Shown here one piece after another: positions 7,335-15,391 of a DNA stretch of 32,577 nucleotides. The notes beneath the pieces are model-generated. The model saw nothing but the letters and a program-made list of their open reading frames with translations. It ran no database searches and was not told the origin of the DNA. The stretch is from Pelagibacteraceae bacterium AG-390-L03 (GTDB lineage Bacteria; Pseudomonadota; Alphaproteobacteria; Pelagibacterales; Pelagibacteraceae). The first letter of the stretch is position 1; every line of letters starts with the position of its first letter. Made by a program: the position numbers and the translations under genes. The stretch spans positions 1-32,577 of the forward strand of contig QCHA01000009.1 of assembly GCA_003279685.1 (NCBI GenBank), read 5' to 3'.

Positions 7335-8195
7335 TTACGTTTTTTTGAGCTTAAGATATGAGTGAATTCCAATCGTTAAAATAATGACTGCTCCACCCTG
7401 TATAGTTTCGATACTAGGCTGCTCTTTGATTACCATCCATACCCAAAAAGGACCTATAATTGTTTCTAGTAAAAAAAATAAATTAACCTCCTCTGCTGGA
7501 ATAAATCTAGGAGCTATAGTTACCAGTACAAAAGGAATGGCAACACACATTACACACATTAAAGGTACAATTATTAAATCTGTACCCACAAGAGAAAAAC
7601 TATCTACAAAAAGAAAGGCAAAAATTGCAACACAAAGTTTACCAATTACTGCTGATGGTACCAAATCTCTATCTTTAGCAAATCTTGCTATAACAGCATT
7701 ACAAGCTAGCCCAAAAGCAGTGATTATACCAAACAAATCACCATAAAAATTACCCATTTCTATAGAGTCGTAAAAAATATAAGTCACAGAAATTAAAGTT
7801 ATAATTATTGCAATCCAAGTTTTTTGATCTGGCACTTCTCTAAGAAAGATACTACCTAATATAGCCGATAACATAGGCGCCATTGCAATCATTACAAGAG
7901 TATTAGCTACATTAGTGTTTTGAATAGAAATTAAAAAAGTAATATTACAGATAGAAAAACTTATAACGTAAAAAATACCAGGATATCCCATACCTAACAA
8001 AGCTTTTAAGAGATTATTTTTATAGAAAAAAATAAGTCCAATAAGCACAACCACAAAAGGGATTGCACCTCTATAAAAAAGCATTCCCCAGGTTTCAATA
8101 TTAGAAAGCCTAATAAAAATAGAGTCAGGCGTTATCAACATAACAGCTATAAATGCTAATAAAGAACCTTTATGTTGGTTTGATAAATTTTTCAC
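7335..8195 (-). CDS. EamA/DMT-family transporter
   Basis: A drug/metabolite transporter superfamily protein (two EamA domains, about ten membrane segments) that likely moves a small metabolite across the inner membrane. I place the start at the GTG at 8195 rather than the TTG at 8213: GTG makes a 4-base GTGA overlap with the gshB stop and has GGAAAGAG 8 bases upstream. This gives 286 residues; the TTG start gives 292. The tight coupling to gshA-gshB suggests the substrate could be a thiol, a glutathione derivative or an amino acid, but DMT substrates are not predictable from sequence. Membrane family call is strong. Confidence 0.83.
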   Translation of the reverse strand: MKNLSNQHKGSLLAFIAVMLITPDSIFIRLSNIETWGMLFYRGAIPFVVVLIGLIFFYKNNLLKALLGMGYPGIFYVISFSICNITFLISIQNTNVANTLVMIAMAPMLSAILGSIFLREVPDQKTWIAIIITLISVTYIFYDSIEMGNFYGDLFGIITAFGLACNAVIARFAKDRDLVPSAVIGKLCVAIFAFLFVDSFSLVGTDLIIVPLMCVMCVAIPFVLVTIAPRFIPAEEVNLFFLLETIIGPFWVWMVIKEQPSIETIQGGAVIILTIGIHSYLKLKKT

Positions 8196-9118
8196 GTTTT
8201 TAACTCTTTCCAAAAGGTTTTAGCAAGATTAATACCTGATAAATCATATAATGTTTTTAATCCTGTTGGAGATGTAACATTGATATCTCCATTTAATTTT
8301 TGATCAATAAAATCAATACCTGCAAAGAAGATATTTTCTTTTTTAAGATCTTTGGCTATTAATTTTGAAATTTTATTTTCTGTATTAGTTAATTTAGTAT
8401 TAATTGGTTTAGCTCCTTTACTCATATTGCTTAAAAAAGATCCTTGTTTTGGAACTCTAGATATTGCTCCACATACTTTACCATTTATTAAAAATACTCT
8501 TTTGTCTCCTTTACTTATTTTAGATAAAAATTTTTGGCACATAATATGATTATGTTTTTTTATAAATTGATTAATTAATCTTAAATTAAATTTATTTAAA
8601 AGATGAATATCATTTCCGCTATAACTATGAATAGGTTTTAAAATTACTTTTTTATTTATCTTAAAAAATTTTTTAATCTCATTGATATTTTGAGTGAAAA
8701 TAGTATTTGGCATATATCTTTGATATCTAGCTGAATATAGTTTTTCAGACACATTTCTGATTGACGTAGGATTATTTAATATTTTTACTTTATCTTTAAT
8801 AGTATCTAAAATATAAGTTGCTGAAATATACTCAAGATTAAACGGAGGATCTTGTCGAATTAAAATAAATTTACATTTAGTAAGGTCTAATTTTTGTTTT
8901 TTTATTATCTTAAAAAATTTTTTTTTAGAGTAATCAAATTTTATAAAAAAACCATCAGCCACTGTTTTGGAATTAATTACTGATAGGTCTTTAGGATCAT
9001 AGTAAAATATTTTATATCTTTTTTTCTGAATTTCATGAGCAAGAAAAACACTTGTGTCTGTTAAAGAGTTTAGTTTTGAGGGGTGGTTTCCTTGAATAGC
9101 AACAATTTTACTTATCAT
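8192..9118 (-). CDS. gshB: Glutathione synthetase
   Basis: An ATP-grasp ligase joining gamma-glutamylcysteine and glycine to form glutathione in the cytoplasm. GshB signatures, numbered from the GTG at 9127, are RQDPPFNLEY (91-100), NNPTSIRNVSEKL (118-130), GDKRVFLINGK (207-217), and INVTSPTG (282-289) after GIDFI. The glycine-rich loop usually written KPLDGxGG is here KPIHSYSG (164-171), a visible deviation. I prefer the ATG at 9118 (308 residues) to the GTG at 9127 because it gives the usual short hydrophobic start. It overlaps the end of gshA by 11 bases (20 with GTG) and the EamA start by 4. Translation with gshA is probably coupled. Confidence 0.9.
   Translation of the reverse strand: MISKIVAIQGNHPSKLNSLTDTSVFLAHEIQKKRYKIFYYDPKDLSVINSKTVADGFFIKFDYSKKKFFKIIKKQKLDLTKCKFILIRQDPPFNLEYISATYILDTIKDKVKILNNPTSIRNVSEKLYSARYQRYMPNTIFTQNINEIKKFFKINKKVILKPIHSYSGNDIHLLNKFNLRLINQFIKKHNHIMCQKFLSKISKGDKRVFLINGKVCGAISRVPKQGSFLSNMSKGAKPINTKLTNTENKISKLIAKDLKKENIFFAGIDFIDQKLNGDINVTSPTGLKTLYDLSGINLAKTFWKELKT
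8204..8211 (-). promoter_or_regulatory. Ribosome binding site setting the EamA start
   Basis: On the minus strand GGAAAGAG lies inside the end of gshB, 8 bases before GTG at 8195. It supports GTG over the upstream in-frame TTG at 8213, which would overlap gshB by 22 bases and put the ribosome site inside the coding region. Confidence 0.55.
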
Positions 9119-10403
9119 ACAATTCACTTAAATCTTCATTGTTAGAAAATTTACTAATCATATGATCTGCATTAGTCGTTTTATTATCTATAACTTTTTG
9201 TAAGTGATTTAAAAATATTGTTTCGTTTTTACCACTCTTGTTAAGAATTTCTCTATTTTCTAAACCTTTTTTTGATAAATTTAATAAGGTTGATGACCAA
9301 TAAAGAAGATCTTTACCCATTAATTGAGTATTAAAACCTTTTTTAGGAGCTTCAAAATAAGCGTTAATAATTTTGTCTGTATCCCAAGTAGAAACTAATT
9401 CATGAACTTCGTCTAAATTACCATATAACATTCCGACATTAAAAGCGGGACCTGCACACAAACAATCCCATCCACACGTATCCATAGATCTGAGCTCAAT
9501 ATATTTTTTCAATCTATTTTCAGTAAAGATTGTGCTTAAGTGAGTAGTTAGGTCATTTTCGGTAGGTAATCGGTTAGATATTTCATCAATTTTACCGTCC
9601 ATAAAATCTTTAAAAATATATTTTTTCCCAGAAACATAATTATCCTTGTTTTGAATAAATAAAATTGGAAAATTTATTACAAAATCAGCATATTTTTCAA
9701 AATTTAATTTTTCAAAAAATAATTTAGGTAGACCCCCTCTAGAAGTGTTTTGCCAAACTTTTGATCGGTAAGATAAATATCCACTATTTTTTTTTTCAAT
9801 TATTGAAGAGTTTGCAAATAAAGCGATTGAAATTGGAACAATAGAGTTAACTATTTTAAATTTCTTTATAAAATCTTGCTCAGAATTATAATCAATATTT
9901 AATTGGGTCCCGCAAGTTCGATACATCATATCTAAACTTAATTCGCCTCCTGCAGGCATATCTTTGGTCATCAGCTTATATCTTTGTTTAGGATTATTTG
10001 GAATTTCATCTAATTTTGATATTGGATCAAATCCAGCACTAACAATATTAATATTTAATTTTTTAGTAACTTGTTTTAACTCAAATAAATAATCATGTGA
10101 CTCTGCACAGGCTTCATGAATATTGTTTAGTTTTTCACCTGATAATTCTATTTGGTTTCCAGGTTCAAGGGTAATATTTTTACCCCCTTTATTTAATCCA
10201 ATTATATTTTTTTTTTCTAAAATCGGGTTCCAGCCAAATTCTAAAAGGGCTGTAAACATATCCCTTATTTTTGAGTAATTAATTCTTTTATTGTCTTGAT
10301 TATTAAAAAGAAATTTTTCATGTTCAATTCCTATCCTAAAATCTTTTGTTTTTTTTATACCAGATTTGAAATATTCAATTATTTGTTCTTTAGAATTAAT
10401 CAT
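9108..10403 (-). CDS. gshA: Glutamate-cysteine ligase, plant/alphaproteobacterial type
   Basis: A 431-residue GCS2-family enzyme making gamma-glutamylcysteine from glutamate, cysteine and ATP, the first and usually limiting step of glutathione synthesis. Signatures are GIEHEKF (25-31), LEPGNQIELSG (79-89), then MYRTCGTQLNID, TSRGGLPKL and IELRSMDTCGWDC. This form is typical of plants and alphaproteobacteria and unrelated in length to the gammaproteobacterial enzyme. Plant enzymes are redox-regulated by disulfides; several cysteines are present here but the pairing cannot be judged. It is followed by overlapping gshB, and the HD-domain gene lies 30 bases upstream. Cytoplasmic. Confidence 0.92.
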   Translation of the reverse strand: MINSKEQIIEYFKSGIKKTKDFRIGIEHEKFLFNNQDNKRINYSKIRDMFTALLEFGWNPILEKKNIIGLNKGGKNITLEPGNQIELSGEKLNNIHEACAESHDYLFELKQVTKKLNINIVSAGFDPISKLDEIPNNPKQRYKLMTKDMPAGGELSLDMMYRTCGTQLNIDYNSEQDFIKKFKIVNSIVPISIALFANSSIIEKKNSGYLSYRSKVWQNTSRGGLPKLFFEKLNFEKYADFVINFPILFIQNKDNYVSGKKYIFKDFMDGKIDEISNRLPTENDLTTHLSTIFTENRLKKYIELRSMDTCGWDCLCAGPAFNVGMLYGNLDEVHELVSTWDTDKIINAYFEAPKKGFNTQLMGKDLLYWSSTLLNLSKKGLENREILNKSGKNETIFLNHLQKVIDNKTTNADHMISKFSNNEDLSELYDK

Positions 10404-10433
10404 GAATTTGTAAATAGTATCTTATTTTAAAAT

Positions 10434-10991
10434 TTAAAGATAATAATATGGAGTTTTGGAGAAAATTCTTCTAACCATTGGTGAAAACTCATCTAAACTC
10501 ATACTTTTATAATTTGGATCAAAAGAAGATTGGTCATAATTCTCACAAAAGTTAATGGTTGCATGATAATGTTCGTGGTCTTTAAATTTATCTCTAGCGT
10601 TTCTGTCACCTCCTAAATGAGGAGCACTGTAATAAGTTTGAAATAATCCATGATGTTGAATAATCCAATACGTTCTCTCAGAAACGTAAGGTCTAAGTAT
10701 AGCAGCTGCATATTGGGAGTGATTCATTGGAGCCAGATCATCACCAATATCATGTAACAGAGTAGCAACAACCATTTCTTCATCCTCACCATTTTTATAA
10801 GCTCGAGTTGCTGCTTGCAAAGAATGTTCTAGTCTTGTTATTTGATAACCTTCTAAAGTGGCTGTTTGAGAAGCTAAATATTTTATTATTCTATCGGCTG
10901 TCTGTCTTTCAAAATTTTTTTCATATTTTTCTAAAAGTTGGTAATCTTCTTTAGTACCATTTTTCATTTCTGTAAAATTTACTTTTTTCAT
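10434..10991 (-). CDS. HD-domain protein, possible diiron oxygenase
   Basis: A 185-residue single-domain HD protein of the group usually labelled predicted HD phosphohydrolase (COG4341-like). Candidate metal ligands follow the order H56 (in TRLEHSLQ), H80-D81 (LLHDIGD), H91 (in MNHSQ), H113 or H114 (QHHGLFQ) and D153 (NYDQSS). This six-ligand pattern, including the 24-residue H56-H80 spacing, resembles mixed-valent diiron HD oxygenases such as PhnZ and myo-inositol oxygenase more than simple phosphohydrolases. PhnZ has H after HDIG; here it is D84. It sits 2 bases after purF and 30 before gshA, within a housekeeping block, so a purine, thiol or small-metabolite role is possible. No substrate can be named. 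Confidence 0.75.
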   Translation of the reverse strand: MKKVNFTEMKNGTKEDYQLLEKYEKNFERQTADRIIKYLASQTATLEGYQITRLEHSLQAATRAYKNGEDEEMVVATLLHDIGDDLAPMNHSQYAAAILRPYVSERTYWIIQHHGLFQTYYSAPHLGGDRNARDKFKDHEHYHATINFCENYDQSSFDPNYKSMSLDEFSPMVRRIFSKTPYYYL

Positions 10992-10993
10992 AA

Positions 10994-12475
10994 TTAATTA
11001 TTAGAAGCAGTGCTTAATAAAGATAATTGAGTAATCTTATTATCTCCAAGTTCGTCAATAGGTTCAACTGGATAGTCTCCAGTAAAATAATGATCTGTTA
11101 GTTGTGGATATGTTTGATTTCTATTTTCAAAGCCAATAGCTTTATATAGTCCATTTAATGATAAAAATTTTAATGATTTTGCCCCAATATACTCACAAAT
11201 TTCATCATTTGATTTATTAGCAGCTAATAATTCTTTTTTTGTAGGAGTGTCTACTCCATAAAAATCTGGATATTTAATTTCAGGACATGCAATTTTAACA
11301 TGAACTTCTTTTGCACCAGCATCATATAACATTTTAACAATTTTATAAGAAGTAGTTCCTCTAACTAATGAGTCGTCAATTAATATAATTTTTTTATTTT
11401 TAATAGTTGTTTGGTTTGCATTTAGTTTTAATTTTACTCCTAGGCTTCTAATTTTTTGACTAGGTTCAATAAAAGTTCGTCCCACATAGTGATTTCTTAT
11501 TAAACCATGTTCATAATTCATCTTTAAATATTGAGCAAAACCAAGAGCTGCAGCGTTACCACTATCTGGTACTGGAACAACTATATCTGCTTCAACATCA
11601 TTTTCTTTAGCAAGTTCTGTTCCAATATTTTTTCGATGTTCATAAGCTGTTTTGTTATCAAGTATGCTATCTGGTCTTGCAAAATATATATATTCAAATA
11701 CACAGGGCCTAACTTTTTTTGGAGGGAAGGGTTTAATGCTAGTTAACTCATCATTTTCAATTAGAACTATCTCTCCATTTTCAACATCTCTAATAAATTT
11801 TGCCCCAATAATATCTAGCGCACATGTCTCTGAGGCAAGCACATAACTGTTTCCTAATTTTCCAATTACAAGTGGTCTAATTCCATAGGGGTCTCTAACT
11901 CCAATTAAAGAGTTTTGCGTCAACATAACTAATGCATAACCACCTTGAATTTGAAAAATAGCATCAACAACTTTATCTATTGTTTTAGGTCTTTTAGATT
12001 TTGCAATTAATTGAACTATTGTTTCAGTATCCGATGTTGTGTAAAAAATAGCACCTTCTTCAACTAACTTATTTCTCAAAGAGATTGAATTAGTTAAATT
12101 TCCGTTATGAGCAACTCCAATACCACCTGCATTAGTGTCTGCAAAAAATGGTTGGATATTTCTTAAAGTATTTTCTCCAGTTGTACTATACCTATTATGT
12201 CCAATTGCATGATTACCTTTAAGTTTTTGAAGCACTTTTTCTTTGTTGAAATTATCGCCAATTAAACCAAATCTTTTCTCAGAATAATATTTTTCACCAT
12301 CAAAAGTAACTATTCCACAACCTTCTTGACCTCGGTGCTGAAGTGCGTGAAGACCAAGTGCTGTTAATGCAGAAGCGTCTTTTGCATTACTTACGCCAAA
12401 TACTCCACATTCTTCTTTTAACTTTGGATCAAAGTTCTTCAATTTTTTCTTTAGAATCTTGATATGTTTTTTCAT
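10994..12475 (-). CDS. purF: Amidophosphoribosyltransferase
   Basis: A 493-residue first enzyme of de novo purine synthesis, making phosphoribosylamine from PRPP and glutamine. An N-terminal class II glutaminase domain has the nucleophile C23 in EECGVFG, exposed after propeptide removal; IGHNRYSTTG (91-100) and AHNGNL (122-127) follow. The PRPP motif ILIDDSLVRGTT is at 364-375. Of the four cysteines holding the [4Fe-4S] cluster in Bacillus-type PurF, C258 and C397 seem kept, but the C-terminal CxxC before FTG is T460 and Y463, so a cluster is unlikely. The ATG at 12475 overlaps cvpA by 47 bases; a TTG at 12442 would give an 11-residue propeptide, the Bacillus length, and overlap only 14 bases. 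Confidence 0.93.
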   Translation of the reverse strand: MKKHIKILKKKLKNFDPKLKEECGVFGVSNAKDASALTALGLHALQHRGQEGCGIVTFDGEKYYSEKRFGLIGDNFNKEKVLQKLKGNHAIGHNRYSTTGENTLRNIQPFFADTNAGGIGVAHNGNLTNSISLRNKLVEEGAIFYTTSDTETIVQLIAKSKRPKTIDKVVDAIFQIQGGYALVMLTQNSLIGVRDPYGIRPLVIGKLGNSYVLASETCALDIIGAKFIRDVENGEIVLIENDELTSIKPFPPKKVRPCVFEYIYFARPDSILDNKTAYEHRKNIGTELAKENDVEADIVVPVPDSGNAAALGFAQYLKMNYEHGLIRNHYVGRTFIEPSQKIRSLGVKLKLNANQTTIKNKKIILIDDSLVRGTTSYKIVKMLYDAGAKEVHVKIACPEIKYPDFYGVDTPTKKELLAANKSNDEICEYIGAKSLKFLSLNGLYKAIGFENRNQTYPQLTDHYFTGDYPVEPIDELGDNKITQLSLLSTASNN

Positions 12476-12974
12476 TAGGAAATTCTTGTATGAGATAATT
12501 ACTACCTTTTTCTAAGTAAGGAAAGATGTATGATTGATCTTTATTTATAGGCCATTTATCATGATTGTAGACAATATGAAACGCTGAAAAGATACAAACT
12601 GAAATTATATAAGCTCTTATAAAACCAAAAAAGAATCCAAAAGTAGTATCTAAGCTGCCAATACCAGTATAGTTTACTGCTTTGCTTATCCCTTTATTAA
12701 TTAGTAGTACTAAAAAAATCACAACAACAAAAATAATGATACCAAGGCCCACATCTAAAATGTATTCATTATCAATAATATCACTAACATAAGGCTTAAT
12801 TTTAGGAAATATGATCAGAGTAACAACATAAGCAAGTAACCATTTTGCCATTGATAAAATACTTAAGACAAATCCTTTTTTGTAACAGCTAATAAGAGAA
12901 AAAATGGTTATGATAAAATAAATGAGGTCAATGATAGATACACTGTCATAAAAATCTTTTAAAATATTCAGCAT
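12429..12974 (-). CDS. cvpA: CvpA family membrane protein
   Basis: A 181-residue inner-membrane protein of the CvpA family, with about four hydrophobic segments (near residues 14-32, 37-57, 73-95 and 107-128) and a hydrophilic C-terminus. The link to purF, seen in many proteobacteria, is present here: its 3' end lies within the start of purF. CvpA is named for a role in colicin V secretion in E. coli; its biochemical function is uncertain, with envelope stress or bile tolerance phenotypes reported. It starts 6 bases after the RND gene stop, so they are probably co-transcribed. Confidence 0.85.
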   Translation of the reverse strand: MLNILKDFYDSVSIIDLIYFIITIFSLISCYKKGFVLSILSMAKWLLAYVVTLIIFPKIKPYVSDIIDNEYILDVGLGIIIFVVVIFLVLLINKGISKAVNYTGIGSLDTTFGFFFGFIRAYIISVCIFSAFHIVYNHDKWPINKDQSYIFPYLEKGSNYLIQEFPNEKTYQDSKEKIEEL

Positions 12975-12980
12975 TAAAAA

Positions 12981-15371
12981 TTATTTTCCAAAAGGTTTTA
13001 CTATTAAGATTAAAGTGGGTAATAGAGTCAAAACAGATATCATTGCAAGTAACATAGCTATACCTGTGAAAACCCCAAAGTAAATTGTAGGGATAAATTT
13101 TGAAAAAACTAGAATAGAAAACCCAAATACAATAGTGATTGATGTATTTAATATAGCAACTCCTACTGTTGAGTGACACTTTTTGAGAGTTTTACTGTAA
13201 TCTTTAATCTTACTAAATTCTTCCTTAAATCTGTAAATATAATGAATGCTATTATCTACCGCTATTCCAATAGTAATAGCTGCAATAGTAATTGTCATCA
13301 TATCTAAAGGAATCCCAAGTAGACCTATGATTCCTAAAATAAAAAACGCTGCAATAAAATTTGGAACAACTCCAATTAAAGATAATTTAATATTTCTAAA
13401 TAAAATTATAAACATTGAAAAAATTCCAATCATTACCAACCCTAAAGTTAAGATTTGAGATTTAAATAAACTTTGAAGTAGATTGTTGAATAAAATTAAA
13501 ACACCCGTCATCCTATATTCACTCTCATCTAATTTTAATTCATTTTTAAGATCAAAATTTATTTTATTAATTAGATCGTTTCTTCTTAAATTTTCTTGCG
13601 AGTCAATAATTCTTAAACTTATTCTAGCCTCGTTATCTTTAATGGATAAATATGGATCAATAATTTCAGTTTTGATGCTTCCTGGAATTTTAGAATACAA
13701 AACACCCATCTCTAGAGTGCCAAGAGGTTTATTATTATTTAGTTGTGTTGCAACTTCAATGATTGATGAAAAAGATAAAACTTTACCGATTTGAGGAAGA
13801 CTATCTAAATAATTATGAACTGAGGAAATTTTATCTATTTTATCTTTCGTAAACCAGTATTTATCATCATTTGTATCTTCTTCATTATCCCAATCATCAA
13901 ACTCATCATCTTCACTTGATGACTCTTTTTTTTCAGTCACAGGAAATTTTAAGATTATCTCTAATGGAGTTGTGCCTCCTAATTCTTCATCTATAAGCTT
14001 CATACCTTTATATATTTCTGTATCTTTATGGAAGTAGTTGATGAAACTATTTTCTACCTCAAGCTTACTGATACCAATAATACTTAAAATTATAACAATT
14101 CCTGTTATTCCAAAAATCGAATTCTTATTATTCAGTGAAATAGATCCTAAAAAAGTAGTAATTTTTGACTCTTGTTCTTTCTTAATAGAAATATTTTTAA
14201 TGGACACAAAATTTAAAAGCGTGGGTAGCAAAGTAAAAGTTATAATGAACGATGTAATTAAACCAAAAGTCATCATCCATCCAAAATCTATTATAGGTTT
14301 TATTCCACTAAAAATTAAAGATAAAAATGCAAACACAGTTGTAAAGACTGTGTAAATAATAGGCCAAAACATTTTATTTGTAGTTAAAGAAATAATTTCA
14401 AAGTTATTTTTAGAAGGTAAATCTTTTTTTAATTGAAGGAAACGAGTACTCATATGAATATTCATTGCCATTGTTAAAATTAACATTAAGGCAATAAAGT
14501 TTGATGATATTACAGTTACTTTCCATCCGAGAATTCCCAGCAGCCCAATCATAATCACGACTGAGAATAAACAACTACTAATTGGAACAATAATCCAAAT
14601 TAATTTTCTAAATACAAACCATAAAGTTGCAATAATAAACAAAAGAACTCCTAGACCAAAAACTACAATGTCACTTTTAATATAAGTCATCATGTCATCA
14701 GCTATCATTGGAATTCCTCCAAGATAGATTTTGCCCACATCTTCATAACTTTGAATAACTTGTCTTATCTCCAGTATATTCCTGTGATTTTGTTTTTTTA
14801 TTTTATCTTTGTGAGCTTCTATTTCGGATTTTGATAAATTTTCAATATTTTCTAATTTTTTATTCTCTTTAATATTAACAATAATTCCACTCGTGTTTCC
14901 ATTCTCACTAATTACAAAATTTCTAAAAACAGGACTGTTTAGAATTTCTTTAAAACCACGACTTTTATCAACCCCTTCATCTTTTAAAGTTTTAAAACTT
15001 CCTAGTCTTTCTTGTAATGGTGCGTCCGAATTAGATAAAAGAGGTACATCTAAAAGCGTAACGACACTATGAACCCAATTTAGACTTTGAATTTTATACT
15101 TTAAACTTAAAAGATTATTAATTGAGCTATCACTGACCATTCCTTCATTCGGAGTATAAGTAAGTATTAAAAAGTCTTTTGATCCATATCTTTCTGTCAC
15201 TTCTTTTAGGTAGGCTAAATCAGGATCACCTTCGATTAATAGAGTTTCTGATGAAGCATCTAATCTAAAATCTTTTGAAAAATAACCAAAACTTAATATT
15301 GTAACAATAAGTATAATAAATACTGTTTTGGGGTTTTTTAAAACTCCATCTTGATAAAATTGAGCAAACAT
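12981..15371 (-). CDS. RND/MMPL-family transporter with acidic insert
   Basis: A 796-residue RND-superfamily membrane protein of the MMPL/SSD type: one N-terminal membrane segment (about 16-30), a large periplasmic loop to about 230, a cluster of five segments (232-390), another segment near 420-435, a second large loop, and a matching C-terminal cluster. Conserved GLGVLLF and AVDNSIHYIYRF (the usual RND D in the fourth segment of the second half) are visible. Relatives move lipids, hopanoids or other hydrophobic molecules using the proton gradient. The second periplasmic loop holds a strongly acidic stretch at about 483-503, possibly a calcium-binding or linker region. It sits between dnaB (20 bases) and cvpA (6 bases). 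Substrate unknown. Confidence 0.83.
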   Translation of the reverse strand: MFAQFYQDGVLKNPKTVFIILIVTILSFGYFSKDFRLDASSETLLIEGDPDLAYLKEVTERYGSKDFLILTYTPNEGMVSDSSINNLLSLKYKIQSLNWVHSVVTLLDVPLLSNSDAPLQERLGSFKTLKDEGVDKSRGFKEILNSPVFRNFVISENGNTSGIIVNIKENKKLENIENLSKSEIEAHKDKIKKQNHRNILEIRQVIQSYEDVGKIYLGGIPMIADDMMTYIKSDIVVFGLGVLLFIIATLWFVFRKLIWIIVPISSCLFSVVIMIGLLGILGWKVTVISSNFIALMLILTMAMNIHMSTRFLQLKKDLPSKNNFEIISLTTNKMFWPIIYTVFTTVFAFLSLIFSGIKPIIDFGWMMTFGLITSFIITFTLLPTLLNFVSIKNISIKKEQESKITTFLGSISLNNKNSIFGITGIVIILSIIGISKLEVENSFINYFHKDTEIYKGMKLIDEELGGTTPLEIILKFPVTEKKESSSEDDEFDDWDNEEDTNDDKYWFTKDKIDKISSVHNYLDSLPQIGKVLSFSSIIEVATQLNNNKPLGTLEMGVLYSKIPGSIKTEIIDPYLSIKDNEARISLRIIDSQENLRRNDLINKINFDLKNELKLDESEYRMTGVLILFNNLLQSLFKSQILTLGLVMIGIFSMFIILFRNIKLSLIGVVPNFIAAFFILGIIGLLGIPLDMMTITIAAITIGIAVDNSIHYIYRFKEEFSKIKDYSKTLKKCHSTVGVAILNTSITIVFGFSILVFSKFIPTIYFGVFTGIAMLLAMISVLTLLPTLILIVKPFGK

Positions 15372-15391
15372 TAGCTCATTTATATTGGAAT

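Noticed and set aside
8196..8213. TTG at 8213 as the EamA start
   Set aside because: It lacks an upstream ribosome site, while GTG at 8195 has GGAAAGAG at proper spacing and a 4-base overlap with gshB.
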